A stretch of DNA of 64,000 bases, taken from positions 1,258,829 to 1,322,828 of the forward strand of contig CM030853.1 of assembly GCA_018105865.1 (NCBI GenBank), given 5' to 3'. Shown here one piece after another: positions 1 to 13,214 of this stretch (the stretch's first letter is position 1; the number at the start of each line of letters is the position of its first letter). This DNA comes from Metaphire vulgaris. Taxonomy: Eukaryota; Annelida; Clitellata; Crassiclitellata; Megascolecidae. Below the pieces are notes generated by a model. It was not told where the DNA came from, made no database searches, and saw only the letters and a program-made list of their open reading frames with translations. The translations under genes and the position numbers were made by a program.

Positions 1-2725
1 GTGCGACTCTTCCGTTATGTTTTCTACAGCACAACTGTCCAAATCCTACAAAACTTTTGCCTTAACGTCCCAAATAATGGAACACCGGACTCTTTTTATG
101 ACAAACTCTTGCTCATCAAGAACGTAGCACTGCATTGCACGACTAAAATCATTCAGCCAATTCAAGTAAACGTGAAAACACACACAGGAAGCAGTATGGT
201 GGTCCCAGGAAAGACAGACGATAATATATTTTGGTATTTAATTACTGCACAACACACAACTATGATATTGCAGCAGATGTACATTGTACATGCATGCTAT
301 CTCTTATTTTAATCAAAATCTTGTACATTGGAGTCATTTTTCACAGCACACAGATTGGCTTAGAATTTGCAAAAGAAATCACACAAAATTTCCCTGCCGC
401 ATTTTTAGATGCTCAATACTTGCCATACAACAAGGCTTCACATGAATACACTAAATCACATGTTAAATAAATAAATGCGCACAATAAATTACCAAAAAAA
501 TCTTTCTAGACCAGCATATTATGGCTTCGGTAATAAGCTCTGCACGAAAAAGTTGCAGAGACTTTTGAAAACATTACTTAAACACAAGTCAGTTTTATGC
601 ATAAGAGGCCATGAACTGGCTTAACGTTTTATCTATGAGAAGCTAGAGTTATACTAATAGCAATACACAAATTTCTATGAAACAGCGAGAATGCTATAAT
701 ATCTGAGCCTACAGGGAAATTCTAAACTCAAAGTGGCAAAATAACACTAAAACGCACATTTTACCTCAAACTTTCATCACTAAACGATATCGCATCCATC
801 ACTTCTTGTTTCACACTTCAAAACTCTTCGTAGATATTTTGAAATTTAAGCCATTACAATTTCTATGTACACAGAAGTTTCCAAAGCAGATGAAAATTAT
901 GTAATTTGACGTTAATGTTAAAAATGAAATCTAAAAACTGCTGAAAGGGTAAAACATACATGACTACAAGCACTTTGGTAACAAGCTGAAAGTCAATAGA
1001 CTACCATGAACATACAGCATAGACTTGATCAACACCTACTATAATAAAATCTATATACAGAATATTCAAAATTACATATAAATATATTTGTTACTATATT
1101 AATATAACTACTGCATTCAGCAACCCACATCATAGCACAATAAATGATTTACAAAATTTGTTCTAATTCCCTGCAGTACCTAAATCTTGCAAAAATCATT
1201 GCAATCACTGTTACAATTTCATTCCACACATTGCAAACTACAAGATGTCAAGATGTACCAAGTGTAAAGCATCGTTCATCGACTACCGTCGGAACAAATC
1301 TTTCTTCTGCAGTGAATCAGTGTGCAGTTCCAAATCAACAAAACACAACGAGGTATCTGGAAAATCTCCAACTGCCATTCCACCAAGAAGATACGCAAAT
1401 ACATGTACGGCACTTTACATACAACGTATCAACAACAAGAGGTACGCTGTCGCAACCACGATCACATGCAGTCAATGACAAAACAAAGCGATAGCCAGCT
1501 AAAACCCGACACCCGTATTGCCATCAAATCACATGTCACACTCCCACAAAGAGTATATTAGCATTTTTCTTAAAAATCAAGTCAGACATATTACTAAAGA
1601 AACAAATACTTTCTGGCTGGCCACAGCTGTGAAAGCATTATGCAAAAAAAAATCACGACAATTTTGGCAGCTACATTTAGGAATCAACTATATATCTATC
1701 TATATCCATAAACTGAGAATCTTTAACATAATTACTGCAAATATGAAAAATCAAACAATAAAATATAATGTAAAATATTGCATTAGTATTCAAACTGCTA
1801 AAATACAAAACTAGGAACCGCTAAAGCATCGCTAACACATAACATCAGTACACAGTACAATGTTAACAGTTAACAACAACAACAACAACAACATATAATA
1901 CTTCAATTCAGTCACACCATCGATAAAAGTTTTAAATAAAATTATTTTGATCATTTTCCTTTGCCTCATCTGCTTTGACAAGTATCACGTTGAAAATCAA
2001 ATATAATACAAAATTACATAGATATACAGTAAAAGCAAAAATATGCCTACAGGTAACATATTCTTATGTTAATGTATAAAATAAATATGCTTGAATTTAC
2101 ATACTGAGTTTAACACATATCCAGTCTACAAAGATCTTCCAATTGATTTGCCAAATTTTACTTCTGAATAGCAGAATGCAGGCAGAGATGATATGAACAG
2201 TGCTTTAGAAAACACTAGTTTCTTCCAAAAATAATTTCATATTATATAATATTACTTCTACACAGAAGCGCGGCATACGTCATGTTATAGACAAAATGTT
2301 GAACCAGTAAATATTAAGATTAATTTGCACTGATTACAACGTTACAGCTACAGACCGATTATAGGAAATTCTCGCTATGAAACCAAGCGAACAAATCATC
2401 AAAAATGAACGTAGAAGAAGTTTCTGGAAGCACACGATCAACACACCGACACAGAAAATGGAAAATGAGGTAGTCAAGGACTTAACCAGACATCATCACC
2501 ATACTTTGGATTAACTTACTCAGCCACTGAACTTACAAGCAACGTCAGCAATCGATCTTTATCTCTCTGTTCAAATAAACCTCGACACAAAATACTGGAC
2601 GTCGAGACGTTCTGAGCAACTGCCAAGTAATAATACACACACACATCAAGATGTTTGAAATACAGGATTTTAAAACTAATTATGTTCTTAGATCGATTCA
2701 AAACTGGCGCCGCGTTAGCCGCAGA
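1..2725 (-). other. Probable 3' UTR and downstream flank of the hunchback-like gene
   Basis: No coding exon is recognisable on either strand; the open frames here are short, AT-rich and carry no known motif. The stretch lies directly downstream of the hunchback stop codon and is probably its 3' UTR plus flank. Read on the minus strand it holds two Pumilio-type octamers (TGTANATA) at 864-871 and 1052-1059, and an ATTGTA at 1856-1861 with GTTGT at 873-877 of the same line (1873-1877), resembling the two boxes of a Nanos response element but with wider spacing. A candidate ATTAAA polyadenylation signal lies near 307-313. The UTR assignment is inference from position. Confidence 0.45.
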
Positions 2726-5551
2726 TCACTGCGCGTGGGCAACTCGTGCCATGTGCACGAAGAAGTCGATGGCGTTGGTCGACCGGTGGCCGCACTTGTT
2801 GCACTTGAACGGGTCGTCGTACGTGTGATATCCCATGTGCAGAAAGTGCGTGACGTTGTCGCGGAATCCCATATCACAGTGGTTGCACGTGTAGTATCCG
2901 TTGTCCGGACTTTGTCGCGCCGGGCTGCCCCGCTTGGCGTGGGATGTCACGGAACCGTCGGTGTTGCCGCCGCCGCCGCTCCCAGGTTCTTTATCTGAAA
3001 TTATTTCGGCCGGCTTCGAGCTATCTCCAGACGCCACAGATCTGCGCACGCCGTCGTGACGCTGGTCGCTGCTGTCCGCATCCGAGTACTGCGTCAACTC
3101 TTTCCTCCGGTCATCCACAGGAGACGAGGTGCCACATCCCACTTCAAAGAACTTCCTCTCCTCCGTTTCCAGGTTCTCCGATCCCTTGCCCACCACGCCG
3201 GATCCTCCTCTGAGACCGGAGTGACATTCGTCGTCCATTGACGAAGACTCCGATCCGTCCGGAAGACCGTCCTCTTCCTTCCAGTGGTCTTGGAGCTTGA
3301 GGCTGAGCTCGTCCAGTTTGCAGGCCTTTCCTTTGCGTGAACGCTTCCGGGACATTGCGGCGGACGACGGCGAAACGGTGCAACTGGAATCCTCATCGTC
3401 GCGGACAGCACTTCTTTTGAGCGCCGTTCTTTTTGCACCGTCCGGATTCCTGGAAGACAGATCGAGAGGAATTTCAGCTGGTACCGAATTCCTTTTCATC
3501 TCAATCTCACCTCCTCTCTCCGAAAGCGAGTGAACATCTCCAGAAGCGGGTTCCTGTGCCAGCGAATCGGCTTCCAGTTTGACGCCACACCCGCCGAGCC
3601 TCAGGGCATGTTCCAGCCTGACGTGGTCGGCAAGGAGGTTCAAAGAGCTAAAGGTCGCAGGACAGAACCCGCACGGCACCGACGCCAGCACCGACGTCGA
3701 CACCACCGGATAGCCGACAATGGATGACGACGCAACCGAACTGGACAGCTGACTTAGGATGTTCAGAGGATATCCCAACGACCGGTCTGGCAGGGCCACA
3801 GCGTTGGCACGCAGCGCACCGTTTATCGACGGCGGCAGAGTGGTACCACCAGGAATGACCACTCCGTTGACCGGCTTTCCGTTTCTCTGAGCTGCTGGAA
3901 TCCAAGGAAACTCGCTGGCATGACCAAAGGACATCATCGACGAAGTACTGGTCGGAAAAATCGGCATCAAGGCCGGCGGACTCGCGTCGTCGGCCGCCAT
4001 CTTGGATTTCCGGGGTCCGCATGGTCCCCTGGGAGGCCCACGCTTCGAGATCAGGTCGAAACTTCCCGACCCGTCCGTCGGCAAACTCCCGTCCGGGTTG
4101 AGCACAACGGCGGGAAGGTGCCTCTTGTTGATCAGATGAAGTTTCAAGGAGTGGCTGTACTTGGTGGCGTACTTGCAGCTGGCGCAGCGGAACTGGTAGA
4201 CGTTCGTGTGCGACTTCATGTGACTGTTCAGCATCGACTTGTTCACACACGTATAGTTGCACTTGCTGCACTTGTACGGCTTCGAGTTGTTGTGGTTGCG
4301 GATGTGGTATTCGAGGTGGTGCTTGAATTCCGTTACGAACGGACAGTGGATGCACTTCAGTTGCTTCTCCTTCTTGATATGAACTGAGATGTGATTCCAA
4401 TGTTCTTCCTATAAAATCACACGCAACTATCACTAAAAAGAACTAGAACTTCTCTAGAAGCAACACAGGCCGAAATCAGACCATCGTAAAATTCACTTAT
4501 AATGTGAATTTATTTTTTCTAAACTCTCACCAACCGACTACTTTTTCAGATTGTTTAGTAAGAAAACACCAATAATTGTTCAAAGCTTTCAATTGGATGC
4601 AAACATTTATTATATAGAGTGACAATCGGACTCAGTCACTGTTTATTCTAGGCCTGCTTTGGGGCAGGGATTCCCCCTCAAAGTTTTAAAATTCCCCCCA
4701 AAAATTTGTATATGTTGGCTTGGGAGATGGAAATTTCCCCCCAAAAGCGTGGAGAGACAAATCTTGTCCCCCCAAACACTTCAAACTCCCCCTCCAATGT
4801 CAAGGTGGCTAGAATAAACACTGAACTCAGTTATAACGTATCCTATAGCTACTTCAAGAAAGATTAAGCACATAAGAATAAGCAGCTACTACTGCACTAC
4901 TTTCCAAAACGCTATATAAATGTACAAGATTTTACTTACTTACTTATCCTCGTACCGCAATGTACGGTCCCGTGTGATGCGCTACTGTATTGGATATTAA
5001 TGGATATAACGTCGTACCTCGGATATGTAATGCACTAAATTCTACTGACCCAATAAGTACGTTACAAGAAAACTCTACTGTATGTATTTATTTATCAATC
5101 TCTTAATCGATAAGTACTTTTAAGTACTGTATTCGACAGGCATAACTCACCCTAGAGTAGGAGATAAAGTGACACTGGCGACATCTGAATTTCTTTGGCT
5201 GGTTGGTTTTCTGGAAATGTCGGCTGTCCTGAGTCCCTTCGTCACCAGGATCCAGATTCGCCACCTCGTGGAAGTACTTGATATGATGCTTCAACCGGCC
5301 TTCCGTGCGCGACGAATAAGTGCAGTGGGGACACTGATAGTCGTAGTGAACTGTCATGTGTAATTTGAAGTCCTCGTTTGACGTAGCTGTTTGGAAAAAT
5401 TTGAAAACCGTTATCCTTATATAACGTAACACCACACCTCAGCATATATATATATATATATATATATAATGTCAACTTCCTATGTCGATGCATTCCCCTA
5501 TTTTGGAACCCTGGTTACCCCACTGATAACAAGTATTCAAGAATTTGTTGG

Positions 5552-5639
<88 letters not shown>

Positions 5640-5728
5640 CAAAGACATGGAATAAGATATTCTAAATCTTCAAATAACTTGAAATATTACAGCAATAAAG
5701 TCATCAAAATTGACCTAACCTATCTGAG

Positions 5729-5805
<77 letters not shown>

Positions 5806-7466
5806 CACACACACACACACACACACAGAGGACTTTAGCACTTGTTGTCTTAACTTCACTCCATATCTGAATATATTGCTTGCAAAAATAGAATACGAGG
5901 CCTTAGATTCGAAGGCGCCCACTTGACCGCTCATAACCAGGCTCTTTATTTCTGTTTATTGGTCATTGCAGACTGCAGTACAAGCTGCCAGGGCTGCTGT
6001 TTCAACAAAACTTAAGAGGCCAACAACGGGCATTGGGTAATAAGACGCATCGTCTAAATGTATTGGCGTAGCCACGAGGGGGGGCCCAGGCCCCATATTC
6101 TGGTTGGAATTGGTCGTGGGATTTGTGCAAAGCCGTTGAGAAATTTTAAGGGGAGGGGTAAGTAAGTAAGCATGATGATAGAGAATACGTGAATGTGAAA
6201 AGAACTCTTTAGACGAGACTCTTGCACAGCAGAGACACTTTACCGGAAAACGGCAGCGCGCCCGCCCCCTATTCCGCAACCCTGGCTACGCCACCGTATG
6301 AATATAATCGTGGAATAAGCTTATTACTACTAAGAACATAATCTATGTCTGCCGTATTTCTATCATTTTTATGCCTTTTCAAAATTTAAATTTAAACAGT
6401 TTTTTAAATTTGTGCTTACCAACAAATGAACAGATATGACAGATGAAGACGTCCGAGTGGTCAATACTTCTTTCTTTTCCACTCTGTGCCATTATTCCAC
6501 CGGAACCAATCACCGACGGCATTCCGTAGGAAACGGCACCTGGAAAAACCACGTCGTTTCGGTAACGACGCTTCTTTGGAAGCCCTTTTCCAGCATACAA
6601 CGAAGCCGAGAAGCCCGAGATGGGGACTACGTTCTTCAAAGGCGAAGCGGAAAAACCGTCGCTACCGGCGAATTTCTGCAGCATTGCAGCCAGAGGATTG
6701 TCCTCCGCTGGTACTTTGGTGGTGGTGGTGGTACTACCGACGGTACTTTGGTGGTACGTTGACTGGTTATCCAGGTCTTCGTAACCGCCGCTGCCGGATT
6801 TCAGGTAATTCTGGAAGAACGGGCGTTTTTTTGCATCTCCTGCAGCGTCATCCACGCAGGTATTCATCTCGAAATTAATCCGATCCCCCCCGTTGGGCGA
6901 TCTTCCGGCGCGGTAACCATTTGGCAGGTCCTGCGACGCCGACTCCTCCTCTTTTGTGCCTTCCGATGAATACCCGTCGGACGAATAACCCCCATTCTTG
7001 GGAGAAGACAGGCGCCGCCTCTGTTTCGGGGAGACACTCTCGGTCAGTTGCTCCTGCTCGAAGCGTCCCCAGCTCGACTTTGCATATCTGTCGAGAGCGT
7101 GCATGGATTCGGGATCGCTCGCGTAATATCGGTCGCGATCGGGCAGGCTCCGCAAGATCTTGGCAATGCGTCTCATCTTTGCAATGGGATCTCTTTCACT
7201 GGCGTCAAAAACCGTCTTAGAAATGTCACTAACTTCGTTGCACTGAACAGCGTAAGCGACACCGCGTGCCTGGAGCGGAGAGAGGGGCTTCCGGTCGTTG
7301 TCGCAATCCCTTCCAGTTCGCAAGGACTCCAGCTGGCCACTCAACATAGCAGGACTAAGACTCCGGTGGGTTCTTGGTGCCTCCGTGGTTTCCTCCATTT
7401 CTCTCAGTTTCACTGTATTTGATAGCTTCTTATTCCAATCGGTCACAAACTTTGGATATAATACGT
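2726..7466 (-). CDS. hb: Hunchback-family C2H2 zinc-finger transcription factor, 5' end missing
   Basis: Coding exons on the minus strand are 6420-7466, 5151-5386 and 2726-4408 (stop). Phases agree and donors are GTAAGC and GTGAGT; together they give 988 residues. Counting from the first visible residue there are nine C2H2 fingers: near 343-363 (split by the first intron), 368-389, 418-438 (split by the second), 447-467, 475-495, 503-525, 674-695, and a C-terminal pair from 936 to 985. Fingers 4-6 ([31 protein letters not shown]), the basic stretch after finger 6 and the C-terminal pair (HMGYH...FFVHMAR) are Hunchback hallmarks; the C-terminal pair is the dimerisation type also seen in Ikaros. 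PLDLS at 742-746 is a canonical CtBP-binding motif, so repression is likely. The family are nuclear developmental regulators. The first visible exon opens with two bases of a split codon (acceptor TTTGCAG), so at least one 5' coding exon lies upstream. Confidence 0.92.
3608..3673 (-). other. Extra isolated C2H2 finger in hunchback
   Basis: Between the six-finger N-terminal set and the C-terminal pair the protein has CGFC followed by DHVRLEH with normal C2H2 spacing (visible residues 674-695). Drosophila Hunchback has six fingers; this ninth, isolated finger is an additional one. It lies 47 residues before the PLDLS motif. Confidence 0.75.
4637..4823. mobile_element. hAT-like MITE in the second hunchback intron
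   Basis: A 187-bp element whose ends are inverted copies (CACTGTTTATTCTAG at the left, CTAGAATAAACACTG at the right). It is bounded by an 8-bp target duplication with one mismatch, GACTCAGT at 4629-4636 and AACTCAGT at 4824-4831. Inside are poly-C and poly-G tracts and no coding capacity. The ends resemble those of the element at 36342-36519. An 8-bp duplication fits the hAT superfamily. Confidence 0.8.
4871..4946 (+). repeat. SINE/LINE 3' tail ending in TTAC repeats
   Basis: Contains AAGAATAAGCAGCTACT, then CGCTATATAAATGTA and a (TTAC)n tail. The same arrangement occurs reversed at 59757-59835, and related tails are at 11411-11455, 34880-34965 and 37130-37222. It is a retrotransposon 3' end, probably a SINE that shares its tail with a CR1/L2-type LINE. 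Confidence 0.7.
5444..5469. repeat. (TA)n microsatellite
   Basis: Pure TA dinucleotide run in the first visible hunchback intron. Confidence 0.95.
5556..5640. repeat. (GA)n-(GACA)n compound microsatellite
   Basis: A GA run passing directly into an ACAG/GACA run. Confidence 0.95.
5734..5828. repeat. (TA)n-(CA)n compound microsatellite
   Basis: About 68 bp of TA followed by a short CA run. Confidence 0.95.
6061..6296. mobile_element. hAT-like MITE, GGCGTAGCC family
   Basis: The left end reads TTGGCGTAGCCACG and the right end is its inverse (CCTGGCTACGCCA); 236 bp with G-rich and C-rich internal tracts. It shares the internal GATTTGTGCAAAGCC motif with copies near 10335, 16877 and 24422. I could not identify a target duplication, so this copy is old or rearranged. 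Confidence 0.7.
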
Positions 7467-7955
7467 CTGCAAATTTAAACGCAAATATTATTTTACAACT
7501 TAACTAATTAAACCAATTTAACTTAACTAGAAAAAAACTAATTACTTAAGATAAGCCCTATATTTTTAAAAATCATTGAGATGGTGCACAAGGGGACAAG
7601 TAAAAAGTTAAACCTTTAACCAATTTAAGTCAACTCCAATTTCCATACGTTCGCCTTCTCAACTGCATGGAGACAAAGACCATAAGATTCCGACTTAAAT
7701 AATGGCGGAAATACCATCCCACATAAAACAAAGCAGCAACATAGGGTACAGCGTATATAGACCGCACCAGACCGCCACACTTTCACCGAAAACAAAGAGT
7801 AACAAACGGACTCGGCACAGTGGGGTAGAACACCCTCAGCCGGCACACTTCCACCGAACAACCTTAGTCATCGCTAAATACCAAATACGCTCAAGCTTTT
7901 TCCTGAAATTTATACATCATTCGCCGACGTAAAGACCTCTTTAATGTAGGTAAAT

Positions 7956-8025
7956 CATCATCACCACCACCACCACCACCACCACCATCACCACCACCAC
8001 CACCACCACCACCACCATCATCATC
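7956..8025. repeat. (CAC)n microsatellite
   Basis: CAC/ATC trinucleotide run. Confidence 0.95.
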
Positions 8026-8152
8026 TCTCTATCTGCCTCTATAGTCTCCATTTAGGCTGCAAACTCTAAACGGAAATGCGCTAAGAGTATCATTACGACT
8101 TGCTCTGCTGAGCTACTCTCGATTTCTATAGCGGCACACTACCATTGATACA

Positions 8153-8287
8153 AAGTGGCGTAGCCAGGATTTCTTAATAGAGGGGGGGCATTCTAATTAG
8201 CCTCCCTTCCCCCACAAAAATTCTCAAATACGGTGTTAGCCCCCCCGTGTCCCCCCTCTCGTGCCCGCCTGCGTGGCTACGCCAACG
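8153..8287. mobile_element. Short GGCGTAGCC-family MITE
   Basis: 135 bp from AGTGGCGTAGCCAGG to its inverse CGTGGCTACGCCA, with G6+ and C6+ tracts inside. No convincing target duplication. Confidence 0.6.
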
Positions 8288-8458
8288 GTATAAATGGCCA
8301 GCCCAGTTAGCGGATAAAAATTAGCGCAACGGTCTTTATATAGTATTTATCTAAGAAACAGGGCGCTGTATACCGCATCAAATACAGTATGCAGAAAAAG
8401 CGCAGATACTGAGTCTACTCGACGAATAAAATACGTCAGATGTTATTAATCGAGACGT

Positions 8459-8538
8459 TTAACCCCTTAACCGTGTATTTAACTGTAACTCAATGTAAAA
8501 TGGACGGATATATCCGGGATCCCCAGTTAAGGGGTTAA
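8459..8538. mobile_element. 80-bp TTAA-bounded MITE, copy 1
   Basis: Starts TTAACCCCTTAAC and ends GTTAAGGGGTTAA, with a shared core TAACTCAATGTAAAATGG. TTAA at both ends fits piggyBac-type insertion. Seven related copies are in the window. Confidence 0.8.
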
Positions 8539-8676
8539 GATGCACAACATAGGATTAGGCCTACGCACAATAGCTGCTTTGCTGCGACCAACTAACCAAC
8601 CAACCAGCGAACGTGTGGGAATATTGTTTCAAAGACAACATACAGGTAATAAAATCGTTACTCAGAAAACAATGTA

Positions 8677-8677
<1 letters not shown>

Positions 8678-8720
<43 letters not shown>
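8678..8720. repeat. (CA)n microsatellite
   Basis: CA dinucleotide run. Confidence 0.95.
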
Positions 8721-8723
<3 letters not shown>

Positions 8724-9023
8724 GGCGCACTCACAATGTAGCAACAGCGTTACACTAATTACTCAACATCATTTCAGTTGCATTGGTCATCAAAATTTGA
8801 CGAAATTCTCGCCCTAAAGGCCTATAATATTTGCATTATGTGCAAACAATAGGCCTACTAATAGGCCTGAACTACTCTGACGTAGATCCGATGACAGTAA
8901 AACAGCAGCCTACGTGGGCCGACTATCACGTCCGGTGAAAAGACAATTACAGATTTCGGATCTAATCAATCAATGGGCTTCCGATAACAGCCAAAACCAA
9001 GATTTGGCCTAATCAAACCTAAG

Positions 9024-9207
9024 AAGTGGCGGCTCCACCGGGGGGGGACCCGTGCCCCCCTATTGACTACCTGCCCCCCAGTGGACCCCCAGTTGGGACC
9101 CTATACTTAATGCTATATACATTAAACAACAAATGGTTGGCCCCCGTGATTAGAAGTTGCCACCCCAACGCCCCCCCCCCACTTGCCAAATCCTAGAGCC
9201 GCCACTG
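9024..9207. mobile_element. hAT-like MITE, GTGGCGGCTC ends
   Basis: 184-bp element with inverted ends AGTGGCGGCTC and GAGCCGCCACT. The flanking 8-bp duplication has one mismatch, AACCTAAG at 9016-9023 and AACCGAAG at 9208-9215. The interior is C-rich and non-coding. Confidence 0.85.
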
Positions 9208-9902
9208 AACCGAAGCAATACAAAGACATTAATACGGTCTATCTGTTCAACGATTATCGATTACGTCCCCATCTCCAAGAACGGACGACAAGAAATAAAT
9301 ACCGTATCGAATATTTCCGATTCTTGTCTTTAACTACCAAGTACCCGTCTCAGAGGAGTACTGTCAGACGATCCTGCTAAACGCCGAAGCGTCTGTTTTA
9401 TATGCAAGATTAACAAACTGAAAGGCGTTAGCAGAGACCCAAGCAATTAAATATTACTGGCGTCTAGAATTCAACATCTATAATAATTTCGAACGAAGAC
9501 CAACTGTTTCTGGTGCAACTGTCGTCAAAATAACACCGTCCGTGTTTTGACGTCGTCTGCCGCTAATTAACATTATCCAGATGTACGGCGTACCACTTGT
9601 CAAATCAACAACTACGATTAACGAACCACCGTACCGAGTACCAGTAGGCCCATGGTACATTTCGAAAGACCGCGTTCACTATAAACGAAAAACAAGCTAT
9701 AGGCCTTTTTAATGGCATGTCAGCGGATGCCAAAGTCCCGGATAAAGAAGACGGAGGCCTTGGAAACAAATTATCGACGCTCTAAACTTAAGCAAAGCTA
9801 AACCATTATGTGTCAGGCACAGCCAGGCGTAATCTAAATATCAGCCGCTGGGTGACTCTGGTTTTTTTCGCCATTAAAACGTACGCGCGAATGGCATTAA
9901 AA

Positions 9903-9906
<4 letters not shown>

Positions 9907-9974
<68 letters not shown>
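9907..9974. repeat. (CT)n microsatellite
   Basis: Pure CT run of about 68 bp. Confidence 0.95.
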
Positions 9975-9977
<3 letters not shown>

Positions 9978-10334
9978 GAACTCTGAAATCCGTTAACCTC
10001 CAAACGCCCTTATTAGTGGCTTAAATCATAGTTTAACCCCTCACCCCCACCCCACCCCACCCAACGGGACCCTTCTAGAACGAAAGAGTGGAGGGGCTAA
10101 CTCTTAGACTCCATAATTATGAGACTGCCAAAAAGAGTAACGGCGGCCCTGCGGCCTTATGTCAGTGGCGCTATAGAAGCCGATCGATCTGACACGGTAC
10201 GTATTATCACTGAAACAATTCGCAAGCCAGGCGAAGCAATTAAACTTTTATAATGACACGAAAAATCCATCGAAAAGTAAATGCACGTCAAAGCGCCATT
10301 TATGGATTCTTTGGATGAACGTCAGATAACTTAT

Positions 10335-10534
10335 CAGTGGCGCAACCAGAGGTCCGAAACATCTGGGGGAGGGGGGCACCAAGCCTCACATGTTGGAGTG
10401 AAAACGTCCAAAGTCTACAGGCAAAAAAGGATATTATGGAGTTCTCGGCAATTTCTCGACGGCTTTGCACAGATCCCACGACTGATCCCGGTCAGAACAG
10501 AGGCCCAGCCCCCTCCCCCGTCGCAACACCAATG
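10335..10534. mobile_element. GGCGTAGCC-family MITE, degraded
   Basis: The left end CAGTGGCGCAACCAG and the right end, read inverted, are both divergent forms of the same family end. The internal motif GGCTTTGCACAGATCCCACG is the complement of the family motif seen at 6061-6296. No target duplication seen. Confidence 0.55.
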
Positions 10535-11004
10535 AATTTTTTTGCATATTAATTTGCGACTTTATTTAAATACATAATTTGGTCTGGAATGAAAGTCAAA
10601 TAATTAGTAAGGTTTAAACTATGCAGTGTTAATAATTCAATTAAGATGTAGTAATAATATAATCAACAGATTTCCTTCCCAATATAAAATTACTGTTTCA
10701 AATGTCGACCTATTATAGGTCTACACAAATTGTTCAAAACAATACCAAAATCAAATAACAATGTTACATAAACAAAATAATTACGCGTACGCTATATAAA
10801 TGACACAAAGACATTGAATCATAAAATTCTAAACGAAACACGTTCAGCACTTACGTTATTATTATTATTAAATATTCTCAAGATATCTGAAATTAGTATT
10901 TGAGGTGCTGTTCTCTGCAGGTTAATATCGTTTCACGGTTAAAAAATGATAGGCCAAATAGGTCCTAGATAGATCTCAAAGACCCAATTAGTTATTAATC
11001 AGCG

Positions 11005-11455
<451 letters not shown>

Positions 11456-11639
11456 CCGAATCGGTTATAAGCTAGCCGAATCCCTTACCAAACATGAAGC
11501 TCAGATGATTGTTTCAACTTCGTCCTGATATAACATAGAACAATACATCGCTGGTTCGAGAACGGAGATGTCTATGGCGCGAAAAATCCCTTCGTTATGC
11601 TATTATACCGTCGCGTCGTTCATACTCATCTGTTTTGTT

Positions 11640-12270
11640 CTTGTTCCACGTTCGTCGCCGTCGGCGGCGGTTCAGTGAAACGTTAATCTCACCGTGACGT
11701 CATTTCCGACCGTAAAACGAGAGAACGCACCAAGCGGCCGCAGCCGGTACTACCAGCCCTCCCCCTCCCCCTCCCCCAATCGCCTCGGCTGGGGTCAGTG
11801 TGCCAGCATCGAGCACGGGGCAGCAGGGCGGCCGCGTGTTACCGTTACTCAGCGTTCTATTTTCCAGTTACTCATCCGACTCCCGGATAAAATTAATACC
11901 CAGTTCTTGGAAATGCTTTTTGGGGTCGAACCGGTGCGCACGGCGCAGTCACGGGGCCGCTGGCGGAGTCGAGGCGGGCGGGCGGGCGGGCGGGCGGGCG
12001 GGCGGGCGGGCCGGCAGTATAGGGGCCGCGGCAGGCAGTAGGCAGAAGTAGGTCCCGCCCCCGAGCCGCCCGCAACGGGCAGAAAACGTCGAATTCCGAC
12101 GAACGACTGTGCTGAGTAAAAACGCAGTTGGGCCGATGATATAGCCCGATACTCCTCCCAAGCTGGTACTTGTAATACCAGCAAGTACCGAGAGAAAACG
12201 ACCCGAACAAACACGCACAAGTACCGGTACTTAGACGTACTCGAGTGTTCGCGATGACGTCGGAAATTCT
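11640..12270. promoter_or_regulatory. GC-rich, CpG-rich island (candidate promoter)
   Basis: In an AT-rich surrounding, this stretch is rich in CpG and carries a palindromic CRE (TGACGTCA) near 11694, a second GACGTC near 12256 and a GGGC tandem run at 11973-12012. Open frames here come from base composition. It is a candidate promoter or first-exon region, possibly of the hunchback gene transcribed leftward, but no transcript structure can be shown. Confidence 0.35.
11973..12012. repeat. (GGGC)n tandem repeat
   Basis: About ten copies of GGGC. Confidence 0.95.
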
Positions 12271-12322
12271 ACGTGTCAAATTGGAACAAACAGAAAGTCT
12301 ACGACCTACATAATGAACTCTT

Positions 12323-12325
<3 letters not shown>

Positions 12326-12396
<71 letters not shown>
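12326..12396. repeat. (GA)n microsatellite
   Basis: Pure GA run of about 70 bp. Confidence 0.95.
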
Positions 12397-12412
<16 letters not shown>

Positions 12413-12993
12413 GACGGAGGGAGGAGGGAAGAAGAGAAAGAATGGGGAGGGGCGCATTGTCACCCACACGTTTGGCCAGATAAAATTGAAGATCCCACAG
12501 AGACTAAAAACAAATATGAATTAATTATTTATCGAAAGCCTATAGGGGGGGGGGTAGCGATGTTGAACTCAGTGGGCGGTTTGGTCACAGATCTGGGGGT
12601 CAGTTTTCAAGGTAAAGCTCGACAATGCACGACCCTTATTCTTATTGGTAGTAATTCTCAAAGGCAGGTATCGCATGAATTATTTCATGTTAACCGCAAA
12701 CATTTGACCATAAACGGGTTTCCTCTAAGCCTCTTCAACACACAAACGCAGACGGAAATTGATGTAGGCCTAAAAGGAAAAGCCATAACCGATTAATTGG
12801 GACGGAATTAACGAATGAAGAATTCGAATTGTCATTACAGTACGGAATGAAAATTTTCTGCTTTAGGCCTACGTGAGTTTTTTCAAAGTAATAAATTCGT
12901 ACTCGATTAGACGAATAGATTTCTGTATGGTTACTTGCTCAAACCAGAGTCCATAACTTCCTTAATCTCTTAATTTAAAACGTAGCGTTGGCC

Positions 12994-13081
12994 CATTGGC
13001 GTAAATTCGGATGAAAAAGGGGGGAGGCAACCCCTTTACCTCCCCCCCCTATGGTAAAACCTTTAGAAGTTTACGCCTATG
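12994..13081. mobile_element. 88-bp GGCGTAAA-ended MITE
   Basis: Inverted ends CATTGGCGTAAATTC and AGTTTACGCCTATG enclose a G-tract and a C-tract, making the whole element foldable. No target duplication recognised. Confidence 0.55.
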
Positions 13082-13214
13082 AATAGACTATGATCTCAAA
13101 ATGGTTATTAACAACAGACCTACTTAGTGGATCATGGCAGAAAAACATCAAAAGACTAAGGTGTGTCTGTATGTCTGTCTCTGTCTGTCTGTGTGTCTGT
13201 CTCTCCCACTCTCT

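Noticed and set aside
3094..4433. Other frames of the hunchback exon, including a 261-codon frame
   Set aside because: Shadow frames of the zinc-finger coding exon.
11849..12279. Three overlapping frames of about 90-128 codons
   Set aside because: Driven by GC-rich composition and the GGGC run; no domain, no splice structure.
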